Part shown: positions 9,640-19,600 of the stretch, one piece after another | Numbering within the stretch: the stretch's first letter is position 1 | How the letters are laid out: every line of letters starts with the position of its first letter | Origin: Alentia gelatinosa | Lineage: Eukaryota; Annelida; Polychaeta; Phyllodocida; Polynoidae | Assembly (NCBI GenBank): GCA_950022655.1 | Contig: OX465583.1 | Location: forward strand, 10,003,798-10,067,797 | Direction of reading: 5' to 3' | DNA: 64,000 nt | The notes under the pieces: generated by a model | Told to the model about the DNA's origin: nothing | The model's input: the letters and a program-made list of their open reading frames with translations, nothing else | Databases searched by the model: none | Position numbers and translations under genes: made by a program

Positions 9640-9775
9640 ATTTTCGTTTCCATGGTGACGGGTGTTGAAGTATCTTGTTACCATGGTGAAGGAGGTTGTG
9701 TATACAAGGGGAGGTGGCCTGTGTGGGCAGGCCAAGGTTTGTTGCCATGGTCACCAGGGTCCCTGGCCAATCAGA
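9640..9775 (+). promoter_or_regulatory. cluster of RFX X-box-like sites plus CCAAT
   Basis: Three sites of X-box form lie within 110 bp: GTTTCCATGGTGAC (9646-9659), GTTACCATGGTGAA (9677-9690) and GTTGCCATGGTCAC (9741-9754). A CCAAT box (GGCCAATCAG, 9765-9774) follows 13 bp after the third. RFX factors bind such imperfect palindromes in ciliary-gene promoters and often act with NF-Y at CCAAT. No downstream gene is visible, so the role is inferred from motif clustering only. Confidence 0.4.
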
Positions 9776-10455
9776 CTCCTTATTTGACAAGCGTCCCCCC
9801 GATGCAGACTTCTCGACCGCGACGACCTTGAAGAAAATGAGATAAGGGTGGAAAGTGAAGGGCTCCGTCATCTTTGAAATTCTGCCAATTAATGCGTATA
9901 AACCCGATTGATCTGATGATCAAGCACTTGTCCCTGTTCGGTGCCTCGTTTGGATCTGTGCGTGCGGTGGTTAGGTCTCTGTGTTTTATATTTCATAGAT
10001 TTTTTTTACTGGTGGTTGTCGTTCATCATGATATAAAGCTCTGGAGGACGTTGGAATAAACTACGAACGGTAAAAAGTATCTTAGATTTGTCCTTGGGGC
10101 TATAGTGTTATATGAAATAATGTGTTGTAAGCATAAGATGTTTTGATGATAAGAGTAACCTAAAGCTCTTACAAGGTGTTGTATACAAATTTAGAAAATA
10201 TCTTTTGTCATACAACACTGAATGGGGAAAAAATCGTCCATGACGTTGTTTATCATTGGAGTTATCGTATCGTCCAGCAACTGCAACAGAAACGAAATAA
10301 ATTTTTTCAACAGCCCTCTGGTCTCTATACCCCTATCGTGACCAATTATATTGGTGTCTAGATGCAAAGAGATAAATCATCAATAATTGTCCATATCTAT
10401 TAGCATAAAAAATTGGAACAGTCGCCATTTAGTAGCAGCTCCCTCCGGTCTTGAT
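9776..10455. other. no recognised feature
   Basis: Moderately GC-rich to 9870, AT-rich after 9990. Small frames on both strands lack domain-like content. No repeat copies seen. Confidence 0.35.
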
Positions 10456-10641
10456 ATTTACAGTATGGCTGCCATGTAATGAACGGCATATTTACCCTCA
10501 TTATCACTCGCTCTAGTTCCTGGACTGGCTGCGTGGGGGCGAGGTGCTCTAATAATGACACTCTGATTTGTTAGTGTCTGGGGTAACCTCCCTGGCATGT
10601 GCAGTAGACTGGAACGAGACTGGTCATCCTCCATTCAACAG

Positions 10642-10733
10642 CCAATCACAGTGCAGAGCTTCGACGCTCTACCTGCAGCAAGATGCCTACTGTAGCTGTA
10701 TATAGGAGCTTCCTGATGTCATTAAAATCAGTC
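10642..10733 (+). promoter_or_regulatory. candidate core promoter (CCAAT, TATA, Inr)
   Basis: CCAAT at 10642-10646, TATATAGG at 10699-10706 and TCAGTC at 10728-10733. If the A of TCAGT (10730) is +1, the TATA box begins at -31 and CCAAT lies near -88, which are the usual animal spacings. Only about 65 bp of non-element sequence follow before the H3 element at 10797. It could drive a host first exon or be the promoter of an unrecognised retroelement. Confidence 0.4.
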
Positions 10734-10796
10734 TACCCTTGACTCATAGTAGTTCCTAGTGCCTATGTGTTCAGTTCTGACAACCTTACTCTATAA

Positions 10797-11100
10797 GGTC
10801 CGTTTCCATTGGCCGACGAAGATTGCTTAGACGTTTTGAGTTACACAGAAAGTCTGCGGTGGTGCCACTGACTGTGCGTCGGTTTAGAAAAATCGCTGAG
10901 GGTAGTAGATTTCACTCAGTGACCAAGCTTTCACTCAGTGGTGGTGGTGCCACATTGCATAATCTAAGCAGAAAAAGTCGTGGGGCATTTCATGACCTTG
11001 GTTGTTTCCATTGACCGATATTGAGTCCACAATGCCAAAAGTCTGTCGGTGGTTCCTGACTGTAGGTCGGTGACAGGAAATCGGCCAATGAAAACGGGCC
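10797..11100 (+). mobile_element. H3 MITE
   Basis: Left end GGTCCGTTTCCATTGGCCGA, right end 'ggccaatgaaaacgggcc'. Interior 'gccactgactgtgcg' and 'tttcactcagtgaccaagct' match 40870-41256. Adjacent and opposed to the next H3 element with only TATA between the two ends. Confidence 0.8.
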
Positions 11101-11104
11101 TATA

Positions 11105-11408
11105 GGCCCGTTTTCATTGGCCAATTTTTGTGCACCGATCTACAGTCAGGAACCACCGACGCAATATCGGTGAATGGAAATGGCCGGGCACTTATAATGG
11201 TGTCGGACAAATTTAGGGAAGATTGTACAATAACACCACCACCCACCGAATTCATCGGCATGCACATGTGGAACACATTGATAACACGGTATCCACTGCA
11301 CCCTCACTGATTTTGTGTCACCGACGTGGAGTCGGTGGCCACCATCGACAGACTTTCTGGGTAACTTGTAAAATCTCTGCCATTTTTGACAGCCAATAGA
11401 AATGGGCT
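11105..11408 (+). mobile_element. H3 MITE, head-to-head neighbour
   Basis: Left end GGCCCGTTTTCATTGGCCAA, right end 'gccaatagaaatgggct' followed by TTTAA. Interior 'ggaaccaccgacgcaatatc' matches 14013-14288. The junction with the previous element is a perfect 18-bp inverted repeat around TATA (11083-11122). Confidence 0.75.
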
Positions 11409-11635
11409 TTTAAGGTCTACACCTAGTCTGGGCCTCTAGACTTTACAATTTGATGAGTCTGTGGAGTCTATATGTGAATTAAGCAGTGTTTGTGCCCGTT
11501 GAGGCGTGTCATTCACGCCTGATTGAACCTGCCTGCAATATCCAAGCCTGTATATATAAACTTCCTGAGTAACAAACAGCTGGGGGATATGCCGCTTTTA
11601 TGGATATTTATCCAACTAAAGTTCTGATAAAAGGT

Positions 11636-11667
11636 GGCCAGTTAGCTCAGTTGGTTAGAGCATCGTT
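11636..11667 (+). tRNA. tRNA-Ile-like 5' half (fragment)
   Basis: GGCCAGTTAGCTCAGTTGG and the following TTAGAGCATCG match the acceptor arm, D arm and A box of eukaryotic tRNA-Ile. No anticodon stem, T arm or B box follows, so this is a relic or the truncated head of a SINE, not a working tRNA. A second A-box-like 'tagctcagtgg' is at about 11764. Confidence 0.55.
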
Positions 11668-11979
11668 CATATATAACAGTAACAGAACATGTTTTTTCAT
11701 CTAAATTTGGACCAACAAAAGAAAAAAGAATTGAATCACACAAAAGAATCATAGACTTTTCTTAGCTCAGTGGATGCCTGGCTTTAAGAAATACCAGATT
11801 CACGCATGTCTGCATTCATTTTCACTCCTTTTACCCGGTTTATGTTTTGTAATTGGTGAGCAGCCATGTCTGCTGTCAACCTGTCATGTTCAGTTCATGT
11901 CGCCACCTGTCCGCCCTCCACCGGGGCTGAACACCGGGCGGCGGGGTCGTGTCTGAGCAGCGTGCTGTCTGTCACACGG

Positions 11980-12620
11980 CGGGGGGCCGGCAGCGGGGGG
12001 CCGGCAGCGGGGGGCCGGCAGCCACACGCCGCCACTCCCCGGAGGACCTCCGGAGGACGCCTCCGGGAAAATTTCTCCGGGAAAATACTTCAGGGAAGAC
12101 GCCTCTAGGATAATGTCTCTTGGAGCACCCCTTCAGGAAAGACCCCTGGGCACTTCCAGGAGACGCTTCTGGGAAGATGCCTTCGGGAAGACAACTCTGG
12201 GAAGATGCCTCCAGCAAAATGCCTTCGGGAAGATGCCTCCTTCAGGATGCTTCTTTTAGGACTCCTACAGGAAGATGCCTCAGGAAGCTGTCTCCTGAAG
12301 CACCCCTTCCTGAAAGACCCCTCTGGGAAGATGCCTCTGGGAAGATCCCTCCAGGAGATGATTCAAGTAGGATGCCTCCTGAAGGAAGCCTCTGGTAGGA
12401 CACCTCTAGGAGGACACCTCTAGGAGGATGCCTCCTGGAGGATGCCTCTTGGAAGATGTCTCCGGTAAGATGCCTATAGAAAGATGCCTCTAGAGAGAAG
12501 CCTCTTGGAAGATACCTCCGGAAAGGTGCCCCCAAGAGGATGCCTACGGGAAGGTGCCTCCAGGCAGGTACCTCCGGGAAGATGCCTTCAGGAAGACAAC
12601 TGTCCTTCTCCGAGATATAT
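11980..12620 (+). repeat. degenerate GC-rich minisatellite
   Basis: Three copies of 'ggggggccggcagc' (about 11982-12022), then many degenerate units of about 12-20 bp of the form 'ggaagatgcctcc'. All frames on both strands are open in places because of the repeat; the resulting peptides are low complexity. Confidence 0.8.
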
Positions 12621-12717
12621 CGCATTTTCAAACCAGAACCCTCACGCAACTTCTCCTCAGACCTTATACTCTCGTTGGCGTAGAAAATAAAACGATCCCC
12701 TGTAGTGCTAGAGAGAA

Positions 12718-12737
12718 CATATTTGAAATATTCAGTC

Positions 12738-12797
<60 letters not shown>

Positions 12798-12815
12798 GAC
12801 TGAATATTTCAAATA
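12718..12815. repeat. (TA)n bounded by 20-bp inverted repeats
   Basis: About 30 TA repeats lie between 'atttgaaatattcagtcaga' and its exact reverse complement. The whole 98 bp can form a cruciform. Confidence 0.85.
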
Positions 12816-12825
12816 TATATATATA

Positions 12826-13924
12826 TAATGAAAATTACCACTATGTGGCAGTACTTGCAACCATTACGAACCCTCGTTCAAGTCTCCTCCAAAGTGTCTT
12901 TCGGGCCGATTTTGCCCTCGGACTCCTTCGAACGAGGCTATGAACTAAGATGATAGGGGTAATAAAATGCGATTGACGAGCTCTCGCCGAGTGTGTCGTC
13001 CGTGGAGGTCACCTTCGTCGGGACTGTCCTCCCCAACAAGTGTTAGAAATAAATCGGGCCCAAGATTGTATTTGGGACTATGATAAACATATTTCCACTG
13101 TTTTGAATTGATATATAATGCTTCTCCTGTTAATTTGATTCACCCACGACACCCTAGGAAGGTGAAGGGGGTTATAGACGATGTCGGCCAACCCCACCAT
13201 AAATTATAAAACCGAAATGGACGATACCTCGTAGTTCGTCGGCTACAACTGTCCCTCCCCACGATACAGTGGAACCCTCGTACGAGCTCTCCTTGGACCT
13301 CATACTCTCTTTGACGTAGAACATGAAAAGAGCCCCAGATAACAGTTCATCGCTGTATTGGGGATGTATTGATCAACATTCCAGCTCACACAACACTTCT
13401 CTGTTATAGTCCAAGGGGCAGTCGGTGCAAGTGTCCTTGAACTGGGTAGTGGGGTGGTTTGTGTTGGCCGCCCCAGACTCTGTCTGACCTGGCTGCAGGC
13501 TTGGCGTACATGTGGGGTCACATGGCACTGGTAGTTGTTGGCAGCTTCTGGCCATCTACAAACTACGTGCTAGACATTGCAGGAAAAAGCCAATTTTTAT
13601 TTTTTTATTCACATATAATTCACCTGGAAATAGGTGGTCTTCCATTATAAGATTGCAAATCCGGGCAAATATGTATACAGAGTTACAGGGCAGTTGACCA
13701 AGTCACACAAAAAGACTACATGAAAAATTAACAGTAAGTATTGATAGTTAACCACAAACATTATATTTGAATTAGATGAGTGGTTAATAGTATGCATAGA
13801 GTGGGTAGAAAGGGATCCTCCTAGAGTCTAGAAAATCTCCACCAAATAAAGAAGGCATGATAGTGCAGTTCATAAGCTGACATCCCATGATAATTAGGTT
13901 CAGACCAAAAAGTAAAACAATAAT
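12826..13924. other. unassigned; one internal diverged repeat
   Basis: The stretch 13270-13345 ('cttggacctcatactctctt', 'gcgtagaa'-like) resembles 12635-12700. A 60-codon cysteine-containing frame on the minus strand (13373-13555) has no recognisable domain. No other structure seen. Confidence 0.35.
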
Positions 13925-14012
13925 TACCATTGGCTGATTTTTGTACACTGATCTGCAGTCAGGAACTTTATCTGCAGGAATATATCTACAAAATGTGTGC
14001 TAGACAGTGCAG

Positions 14013-14288
14013 TAAAAAGGCCCATTTCCATTGGCAGATTTATTGCATCAATTTCCAGTCAGGAACCACCGACGCAAGATCGGTGAATAGAAAACAGACA
14101 TGCATTTATAATGGTGACTGACTAATTTGGCAAAGATGACACAATAATACCACCACCCGCTGAAATGCAGTGAAAACATAGTATTCACTGCATCCTCATT
14201 GATTATGTGTCACCAATGTGGAGCCACTGGCCACCACAGACACACTTTCTGGGTAACTCAGAAAATCTCCTCCGGCCAATGGAAACAG
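14013..14288 (+). mobile_element. H3 MITE, with an H3 fragment before it
   Basis: Left end GGCCCATTTCCATTGGCAGA, right end 'ggccaatggaaacagct' followed by TTAA. Interior 'aggaaccaccgacgcaagat' matches 11105-11408. A shorter fragment (about 13925-14012, 'ccattggctgatttttgtac') precedes it. Confidence 0.7.
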
Positions 14289-14344
14289 CTTTAAGGTGGT
14301 CTGGGACAGTTCAGTTAAAAGATTAAATAAGTCTAAATACCTCT

Positions 14345-14420
14345 ATGGCCCAGCGTCCACTGAGCTAAAAGGCGTTTACGATAGGCCTTACGATGCACCT
14401 CCCGATAAGAAAGTCAAAAT
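14345..14420 (+). mobile_element. H1 left-end fragment
   Basis: 'ggcccagcgtccact' and 'tacgatgcacctcccgataa' match the H1 left end. The rest is missing. Confidence 0.6.
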
Positions 14421-14499
14421 ATTTTTTCAAGTTGAAACAACCAACGAGATTTCTTTTAAATAAATGCATGAATAGATTTATATTTAACTCAATCATATA

Positions 14500-14835
14500 T
14501 GGTAATATATGGGAGCTACCTCACTCTCACCAGTTATCAGTGTGCACGAATGTCTCATACCTACATGCTAGCTGTACGGAGCTGTACGGAGTCCGTTCAT
14601 GCACACTGTGCAGAACTAATAGTTCGTGCACCCTGTACCACGTAACTTGTCATAAAATGGCGATTTTAATTCTTACCAGGTATATACCAATAAGGAGACA
14701 TAGCGAGTGTGTCTGAATTACATTTGTTTTGGTCGGAAATATTCACCTCGTTCTTTGAACTTGGTGAATAGTTCCTACACAAAACAACACGGAACAGATT
14801 CTATTCAGCTTCACTATCTATGTCTCTCTATAGTA
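14500..14835 (+). mobile_element. P5 palindromic element
   Basis: Ends in a palindrome centred near 14750 ('gaaatattcacctcgttctt' facing 'gaacttggtgaatag', 'ctgaattacatttgtt' facing 'aacagattctattcag'). The upstream body ('gtaccacgtaacttgtcata', 'accaataaggagacatagcg') matches 37861-38120 and 38620-38935. Confidence 0.65.
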
Positions 14836-15164
14836 TACCTGGTGACTTGAACGTCCATGAAAGACTCCGGAACCTCAATCGGACGTTTGGGAACAGAGTT
14901 GGAGTGGGTACTTACCTATTATCATAAAAAACAGTACATAAGTGTAATCTGTATTATTGCTTTATCTGCAAATGCTTGTAGACAAAAAGGCAATTGGGTA
15001 AGATGTCGGTAAGTATGGAAAAAAATTCCTTCTGTTGGAAAATCGGGCCCCCGATTTTCGCCGATTTCACCGATTTTCCTCGAAAAATACTCGGTAAGTA
15101 CACCGATAAATCAAATTGAGTGGACTTGAGGGTCTCGCATACTTCATCATTAACCCATGAAGCT

Positions 15165-15465
15165 TTGTTTCCATTGGCAAACAAAAATGGCACAGATTTG
15201 GTTAATTCCCCTTAAAGTCTGTTTTCATTAACTGATGTTACGTTAGCAGTGTTAAAGGTCCATCAGTGGTACCTGACTGTAGATCGGTGTCGGCAAATGG
15301 AGACGGGCTTTTAGGGGAACCCAAAAAATCACGCCGTTTTCGTCGGCCTATGGAAAAAGGGTTTTAGGGGAACTAAAAAATCTACGCCGTTTTCTTCAGC
15401 AAATTGAAACAGGCTTTTAGGGGAAATCAAAAAATTTGGTCGGACAATGGAAACGGGCTCATAAA
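15165..15465 (+). mobile_element. H3 element with triplicated end
   Basis: H3 ends and interior ('tggtacctgactgtagatcg') are followed by three tandem copies of the terminal segment, each about 55 bp, reading 'ggcttttaggggaac...ccgttttcgtcggcc..tgg' (15305-15463). Confidence 0.7.
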
Positions 15466-15954
15466 CCATTCTTGTGACTGATTCAAGGAAGATCCCTCTC
15501 CAAGGCAATTACCTTATGTCATTAAATCATATTTACCAAATAAAAAAAAAAGTACTTTTCTCATATAACAGCTATAAATCATTTTTTTACATTTACAGCT
15601 GCGCATTCCATAAAATGACCAGTGGGCTTGCCTGGCCCGTTATAAACCTCCGAGTTGCAACCATTCCGCGCGATGTTAAAACCCCGGGGGACGAGGGGCA
15701 GTAAATCACAGTCACCCGCTGTAAATTAGTGTGAGCAGCTCAGTGAGCAGTTCCTGAGGTGCTCGTTAGAACCTGAGCTGGCCAGTGACCGCGGCCGCCG
15801 AGAGGAACTCGATCGATGTCGGACAGGTGGGCTGGGGCCGGGTGACAGCTCCCAGGGCCACCCCCTCTCCACTCACCTGTCACGGGGCACTAATAGGCTC
15901 CTCACAAAGCGGTTCGGTTTCAACGTGGAGGTTGTTTATAGCAGTCTGTCTGCG
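15466..15954. other. unassigned, GC-rich in second half
   Basis: AT-rich to 15600, then CpG-rich to about 15900 with a NotI-like GCGGCCGC and paired CAGGTG/CACCTG E-boxes at about 15822 and 15875. The 74-codon plus frame (15785-16009) has no domain-like content. Confidence 0.35.
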
Positions 15955-16095
15955 TGTGTGTCGTAAGAACCGCTTACGTGGGGTGTCCGCTTACGCGAGG
16001 TTGAAATAAGCATCTAATAGAGGTGTGCCAACGAAGGTGTCCGTTGACACGGGGTGCCCACTTCCGCGGGGTGACCGTTAGGCGGGGTTCTATTA
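15955..16095 (+). repeat. diverged copies of the 81-bp repeat core
   Basis: Repeated 'cggggtgtccgcttacgcg', 'cggggtgcccacttccgcgg' and 'taggcggggttctatta' correspond to the 'gcggggtgtccccttaa' core of the array at 28785-29215. Confidence 0.5.
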
Positions 16096-16199
16096 TTCAT
16101 ATCCAGAGCATGTATACGGATATGTTGTTTGCTCTGGGTTACAGTTATCTTCACGGTTAAACTGGTTCAAAATCGAGTGTTCCTACTTGGGGATCTAAG

Positions 16200-16275
16200 T
16201 CTTTTATTATCTGCCCAATACATAGCGTCCATAGAAAACACATGGGGAGCGAGTATCTACGTACCCGGAGTATAC
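16200..16275 (-). repeat. single 73-bp-type unit
   Basis: On the minus strand 'cgctccccatgtgttttcta' and 'gacgctatgtattgggcaga' match one unit of the array at 21395-22685. Confidence 0.65.
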
Positions 16276-16491
16276 CAAACAGGGGCCCGTTTAATAATCT
16301 AAGTTCGCACATGAAGACCTTTTTCTGCATTGCATAGGGACCTAGCTGTCCAATATTGTTTACTATATTCGTCAGGGTGATTTTCCACCAGATGTTTGGC
16401 TGAAGAAACACGAGTGTAAAAATATCCTTCATCGAATATCAGGTTTATTTGAGGCTCACATACGCCACCTGCCGGACGCGGTCATCTTAAA

Positions 16492-16533
16492 GCGGAAGTG
16501 ACGTCAGAAATAACGTCATCATCCGCCGGAAGT
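16492..16533 (+). promoter_or_regulatory. ETS/CRE composite promoter candidate
   Basis: GCGGAAGTGACGTCA (16492-16506) is an ETS site fused to a full CRE, followed by a CRE half-site (16514-16518) and CCGGAAGT (16526-16533). ETS-CRE composites are typical of TATA-less housekeeping promoters. No first exon or gene is recognisable on either side, so direction is undetermined. Confidence 0.45.
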
Positions 16534-16559
16534 AATAAGACAATCTCGAAGGAGCAGCT

Positions 16560-17125
16560 GCACCATAATAAGCCAAGAACTCATGAGTCACGTAAAAAAG
16601 AATTGAAATAAAATTATATTAGACCTGGGACTATTCTTTATAGGATTCTAGTTTAACCCTTTCTGGCAGGGCAATGCCATATGGCATTCCCATATGGAAT
16701 GGATGAACAATGCCGTATTTGTTCCTTTGTAACTATTTGAAAAATTATTGAAGAATTATGAAAATTATATGACATATTAATAAGTCTTTAAAGTGTCGGA
16801 AAGTTCTGATAAAAAATACAGATTTACTGGAATTTTTTAATTTGTAATTTGTTCTAATAACATCAACTACCAAAGCTGGCCCTACAAAGGCCACAATGGG
16901 TTCTGGTACCTGCTGTAGTATGGGTACATGGTGAATGATGTGTTGCTCTTGGAGGGTTAACTACCTGTCATATTCCTGCTGCTTCTGTAATATTGATACC
17001 TTCTCTTGTTTCAATTCTATTTCTACCTCATGCTAATAGTTATTGGGTTCTTTCGATACTGATATCAATTTTTCTGTCGTCTCGCTAACCAATTTTTGTT
17101 TCTATGAAAGGCTTCTCTCTAATTT
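16560..17125. other. no recognised feature
   Basis: AT-rich. One short palindrome (aatgccatatggcatt, about 16674-16689). No repeat copies. Confidence 0.35.
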
Positions 17126-17127
17126 AA

Positions 17128-17350
17128 AGCCCGTTTCATTAGCCGACGAAAATAGCACCGGTTTTTTTATTTCTCGACAAAGTCTGTCTGTGATGCCACT
17201 GACTGTATATGGGTATCAGTTTATCAGTGAGGGTGTCTTGTATGCACTGTTTCTACTGTATTTTCTGGATACAAACATTGGCATTGTTACATTATCTATG
17301 CACAATCTGGGATGCATTCTCTGCAGGTCTCGTTTCCATTGTTCATTGGG
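17128..17350 (+). mobile_element. degenerate H3 element
   Basis: 'gcccgtttcattagccgacg', 'gatgccactgactgtatatg' and the end 'ctcgtttccattgttcattg' show it is a decayed H3 copy. The overlapping 114-codon frame is a translation of it. Confidence 0.5.
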
Positions 17351-17879
17351 GCAGGGAACCAGTCTACACTATTACCATATATGTTGAGTCTACTTTATGT
17401 TTCTGATTTTATCTTAGCAGAAAACCTTCAAAATATTGCAGCTTTTTAGGGGAAAAACATTCGTCTGGAACTGTGATTATTGTTTTAGTTTTTTTTTAAA
17501 TCATTTACTTATCCTGAATATTATGAATAAAAATATTTTCTCTCTGTGGTTCATGTATCTCACTTTCCCTGGGGATTTATTGATACTGGATCAGTTTTCG
17601 AGTGAATTTTTTTTTTTTTTTTTTTTTAAACATAATCTAGGCTCGCACCCCCACACGGGTGAGAGATCGGTCACTTACTCGATGGTCGCGAGGCCGGCAC
17701 GTACGGCATTTATCCTTAATATTATTCAGCTCTGCAGAGCTGGTTTCCATGTTATCCAGCACTGAACATTATTGGTAGTTATACATGAAGTGTACATTCA
17801 CATTTATAAGTAGAGTTGTGCTTTTAGACGCTGCCTGGTGGTGTTAATCCTCTGGACGTTTATACCAGACTAAGGTAAT

Positions 17880-18062
17880 ATTCACCCCCTCCCTCCAGTC
17901 TACCCACCCCCCGCCCCCGCCCCGTACCTGTGGCGCCTCTGGCGGCGGCCCGGGTGGCGCGGTGAGGGGTCAGGGCGGTGAGGTCCGTCCTGATGGAGGA
18001 GGTAATGGGGCTGTACCCCGCCGTCCTCCGTGTGACAGAACCCCGACCCACCTCACTAAGTC
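17880..18062. other. CpG-rich patch
   Basis: C-rich then CpG-rich sequence (ccccgcccccgccccg, ggcggcggcccgggtggcg). Could be a small CpG island or a decayed GC-rich repeat; no promoter motif stands out. Confidence 0.4.
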
Positions 18063-18127
18063 TCCTCCTGAATGCCGGGACGAGGACACGCTATGGTGGG
18101 CACAGATTTACACGATGAAGGCTCGAG

Positions 18128-18190
18128 CTAGACTGGCTCCAGTCCCTGCATCCTATGGCTACCCTCCTCACTGGGATACAGGGACTAGTA
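18128..18190 (-). repeat. 'ctggagccagtc' dispersed unit
   Basis: On the minus strand matches the 46-bp units at 46375-46510 ('ggatgcagggactggagcca', 'gaggagggtagccatagga'). Confidence 0.6.
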
Positions 18191-18208
18191 CAATCGGTAA
18201 TATGGAGG

Positions 18209-18514
18209 AACCAAACAAGAGTTAGTCGTGTTGTTGTTTATCGCACGACGGCAAGATCGCGTATTGCTGCGCGAGGCGAAGCCGAGAACAGTAATACGCG
18301 ATCTTGCTGGAGTGCGATGAACAATAATACGACTAACTTGAGTTTGGTTTAGAATTTATCCTACCCCGCCCGTCTAAATTACTTCTACATTAACAAATGA
18401 CGTCATTTGTCAAGTGTATCCCACTAGAGCGATATTTTTCATTTTTCTGAACTCCAGACCGAATACAGTGACCCAATGTTAATCCTATGGAGTTTTTTAT
18501 TAGGGGTAGGATAA
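18209..18514 (-). mobile_element. G1 element, complete copy
   Basis: 306 bp and inverted relative to 9159-9465, with the same palindrome (18209-18350) and module (18356-18514, ends GGGGTAGGATAA) and the same CRE-type palindrome. Only scattered differences were seen over the full length, so the two copies are recent relatives. Confidence 0.85.
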
Positions 18515-18659
18515 TGGTGTTGGATTTCTGGTGCTGTTTAGCTCCAGCATTCCCAACACTCTCCATACTGATATCCTGGCTACTGGTCAGGAAATCTGCT
18601 GGGAAATTGGTACCCCCTCACTTTGATCTCAATCGAGACAGAGTCAGGAGCAGGCGAAA

Positions 18660-18905
18660 TTTATTGCTATGACAACACAGACGGTCAGGGAACTGGAGAA
18701 GGGGAGGGGGAGGGGTAGGAGCAAGTATAGGGTTACAGGGAGTGGCTTTGGGCCATAAACAGGAGATTCTGTTCATAGTGGACAAGTCTTTGATTCATGG
18801 GCCAGTCAGAGAAGGATACATACTTTAATGAACTTTATTCTAATTGTGTTTAATCATTTAATGAATGTTCATAATCAAAGACTTGAGCAAGTATAGGCTC
18901 GAGCA
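18660..18905 (-). repeat. R7 dispersed repeat, copy 1
   Basis: Shares with 46150-46360 and 49237-49775: 'ttgctatgacaacacag', 'aactggag', 'ccataaacaggag', 'gacaagtctttgattcatgg' and 'gaatgttcataatcaaagac'. It contains one copy of the segment that is tandemly repeated at 49237-49640. Confidence 0.65.
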
Positions 18906-19404
18906 AGCGGGAAGGTGCGATGTTTATTTATATACACATATAGTTCAGGCTTCATATCATGAATATATACAGGGCAGAGAGTAATTGCTAGTTCCACCAT
19001 CATCCGCAAGGAAATTGTAAGATGGCACTACTGTAGTCGAGGAGCAACCTCTATTTTCTGCTGTCATTATCTTCAGATAATTGTGAGACGAGGCTAAAAT
19101 CCCTCTGTGTTTTTAATAGAATCCATTGGTGACTGGACCCACCACCTGGTGTTTTGTCTGAGGGGTTGGTCTGATTAAATCCCAGACAATATCTGCAGAA
19201 ATATTTAATAAGATATAGTCATAGCTTCACAGATGGATAATGAAGTCTAGCTTTATGGTGGTTTTACTCCAGAAAACACACACACAAAAGACAATAACAA
19301 AATGGTAAATTGGCTACAAGGTTATGGCAAAACACTCTCTCCGGAAGCAGTCCGGAAGATCTGCTAGGAGAGTTACAGACTCTTACACAGACTCTTTTAC
19401 ACAG
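18906..19404. other. mostly unassigned
   Basis: A short piece at 18990-19040 ('ccatcatccgcaaggaaatt') recurs at 44835-44875, just before the 43-bp array there. Otherwise no repeats or ORFs. Confidence 0.35.
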
Positions 19405-19600
19405 TCCCTTTTCCATTGGCTGACAAAAACGGTGTAGATTTTCTATGTTCTCCTAATAGCTTATTTACATTTCGAATCAGCAGTGCTAAAGGTCCGTTGG
19501 TGGTTCCTGACTGTACATCAGCGATGGCCAATGGTAATGGGGTTTTAGGAGTACACAAAAAATCTACACCGTTTTCGTCGGCCAATGGAAACAAGCCATA
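19405..19600 (+). mobile_element. H3 MITE
   Basis: 'tccattggctgacaaaaacg' at the left and 'ttttcgtcggccaatggaaa' at the right, with 'gtggttcctgactgtacatc' inside. Matches 40366-40512. Confidence 0.7.

Noticed and set aside
11636..11667. Functional tRNA-Ile gene
   Set aside because: Only the 5' half matches; anticodon arm, T arm and B box are missing.
13373..13555. 60-codon cysteine-rich minus frame as an exon
   Set aside because: No domain match recognised, no clear splice sites, and its upstream end matches an H3-associated repeat near 13980-14005.
17607..17627. T run as the poly(A) tail of a retrocopy or LINE
   Set aside because: Sequence on either side shows no coding remnant, target duplication or SINE boxes.
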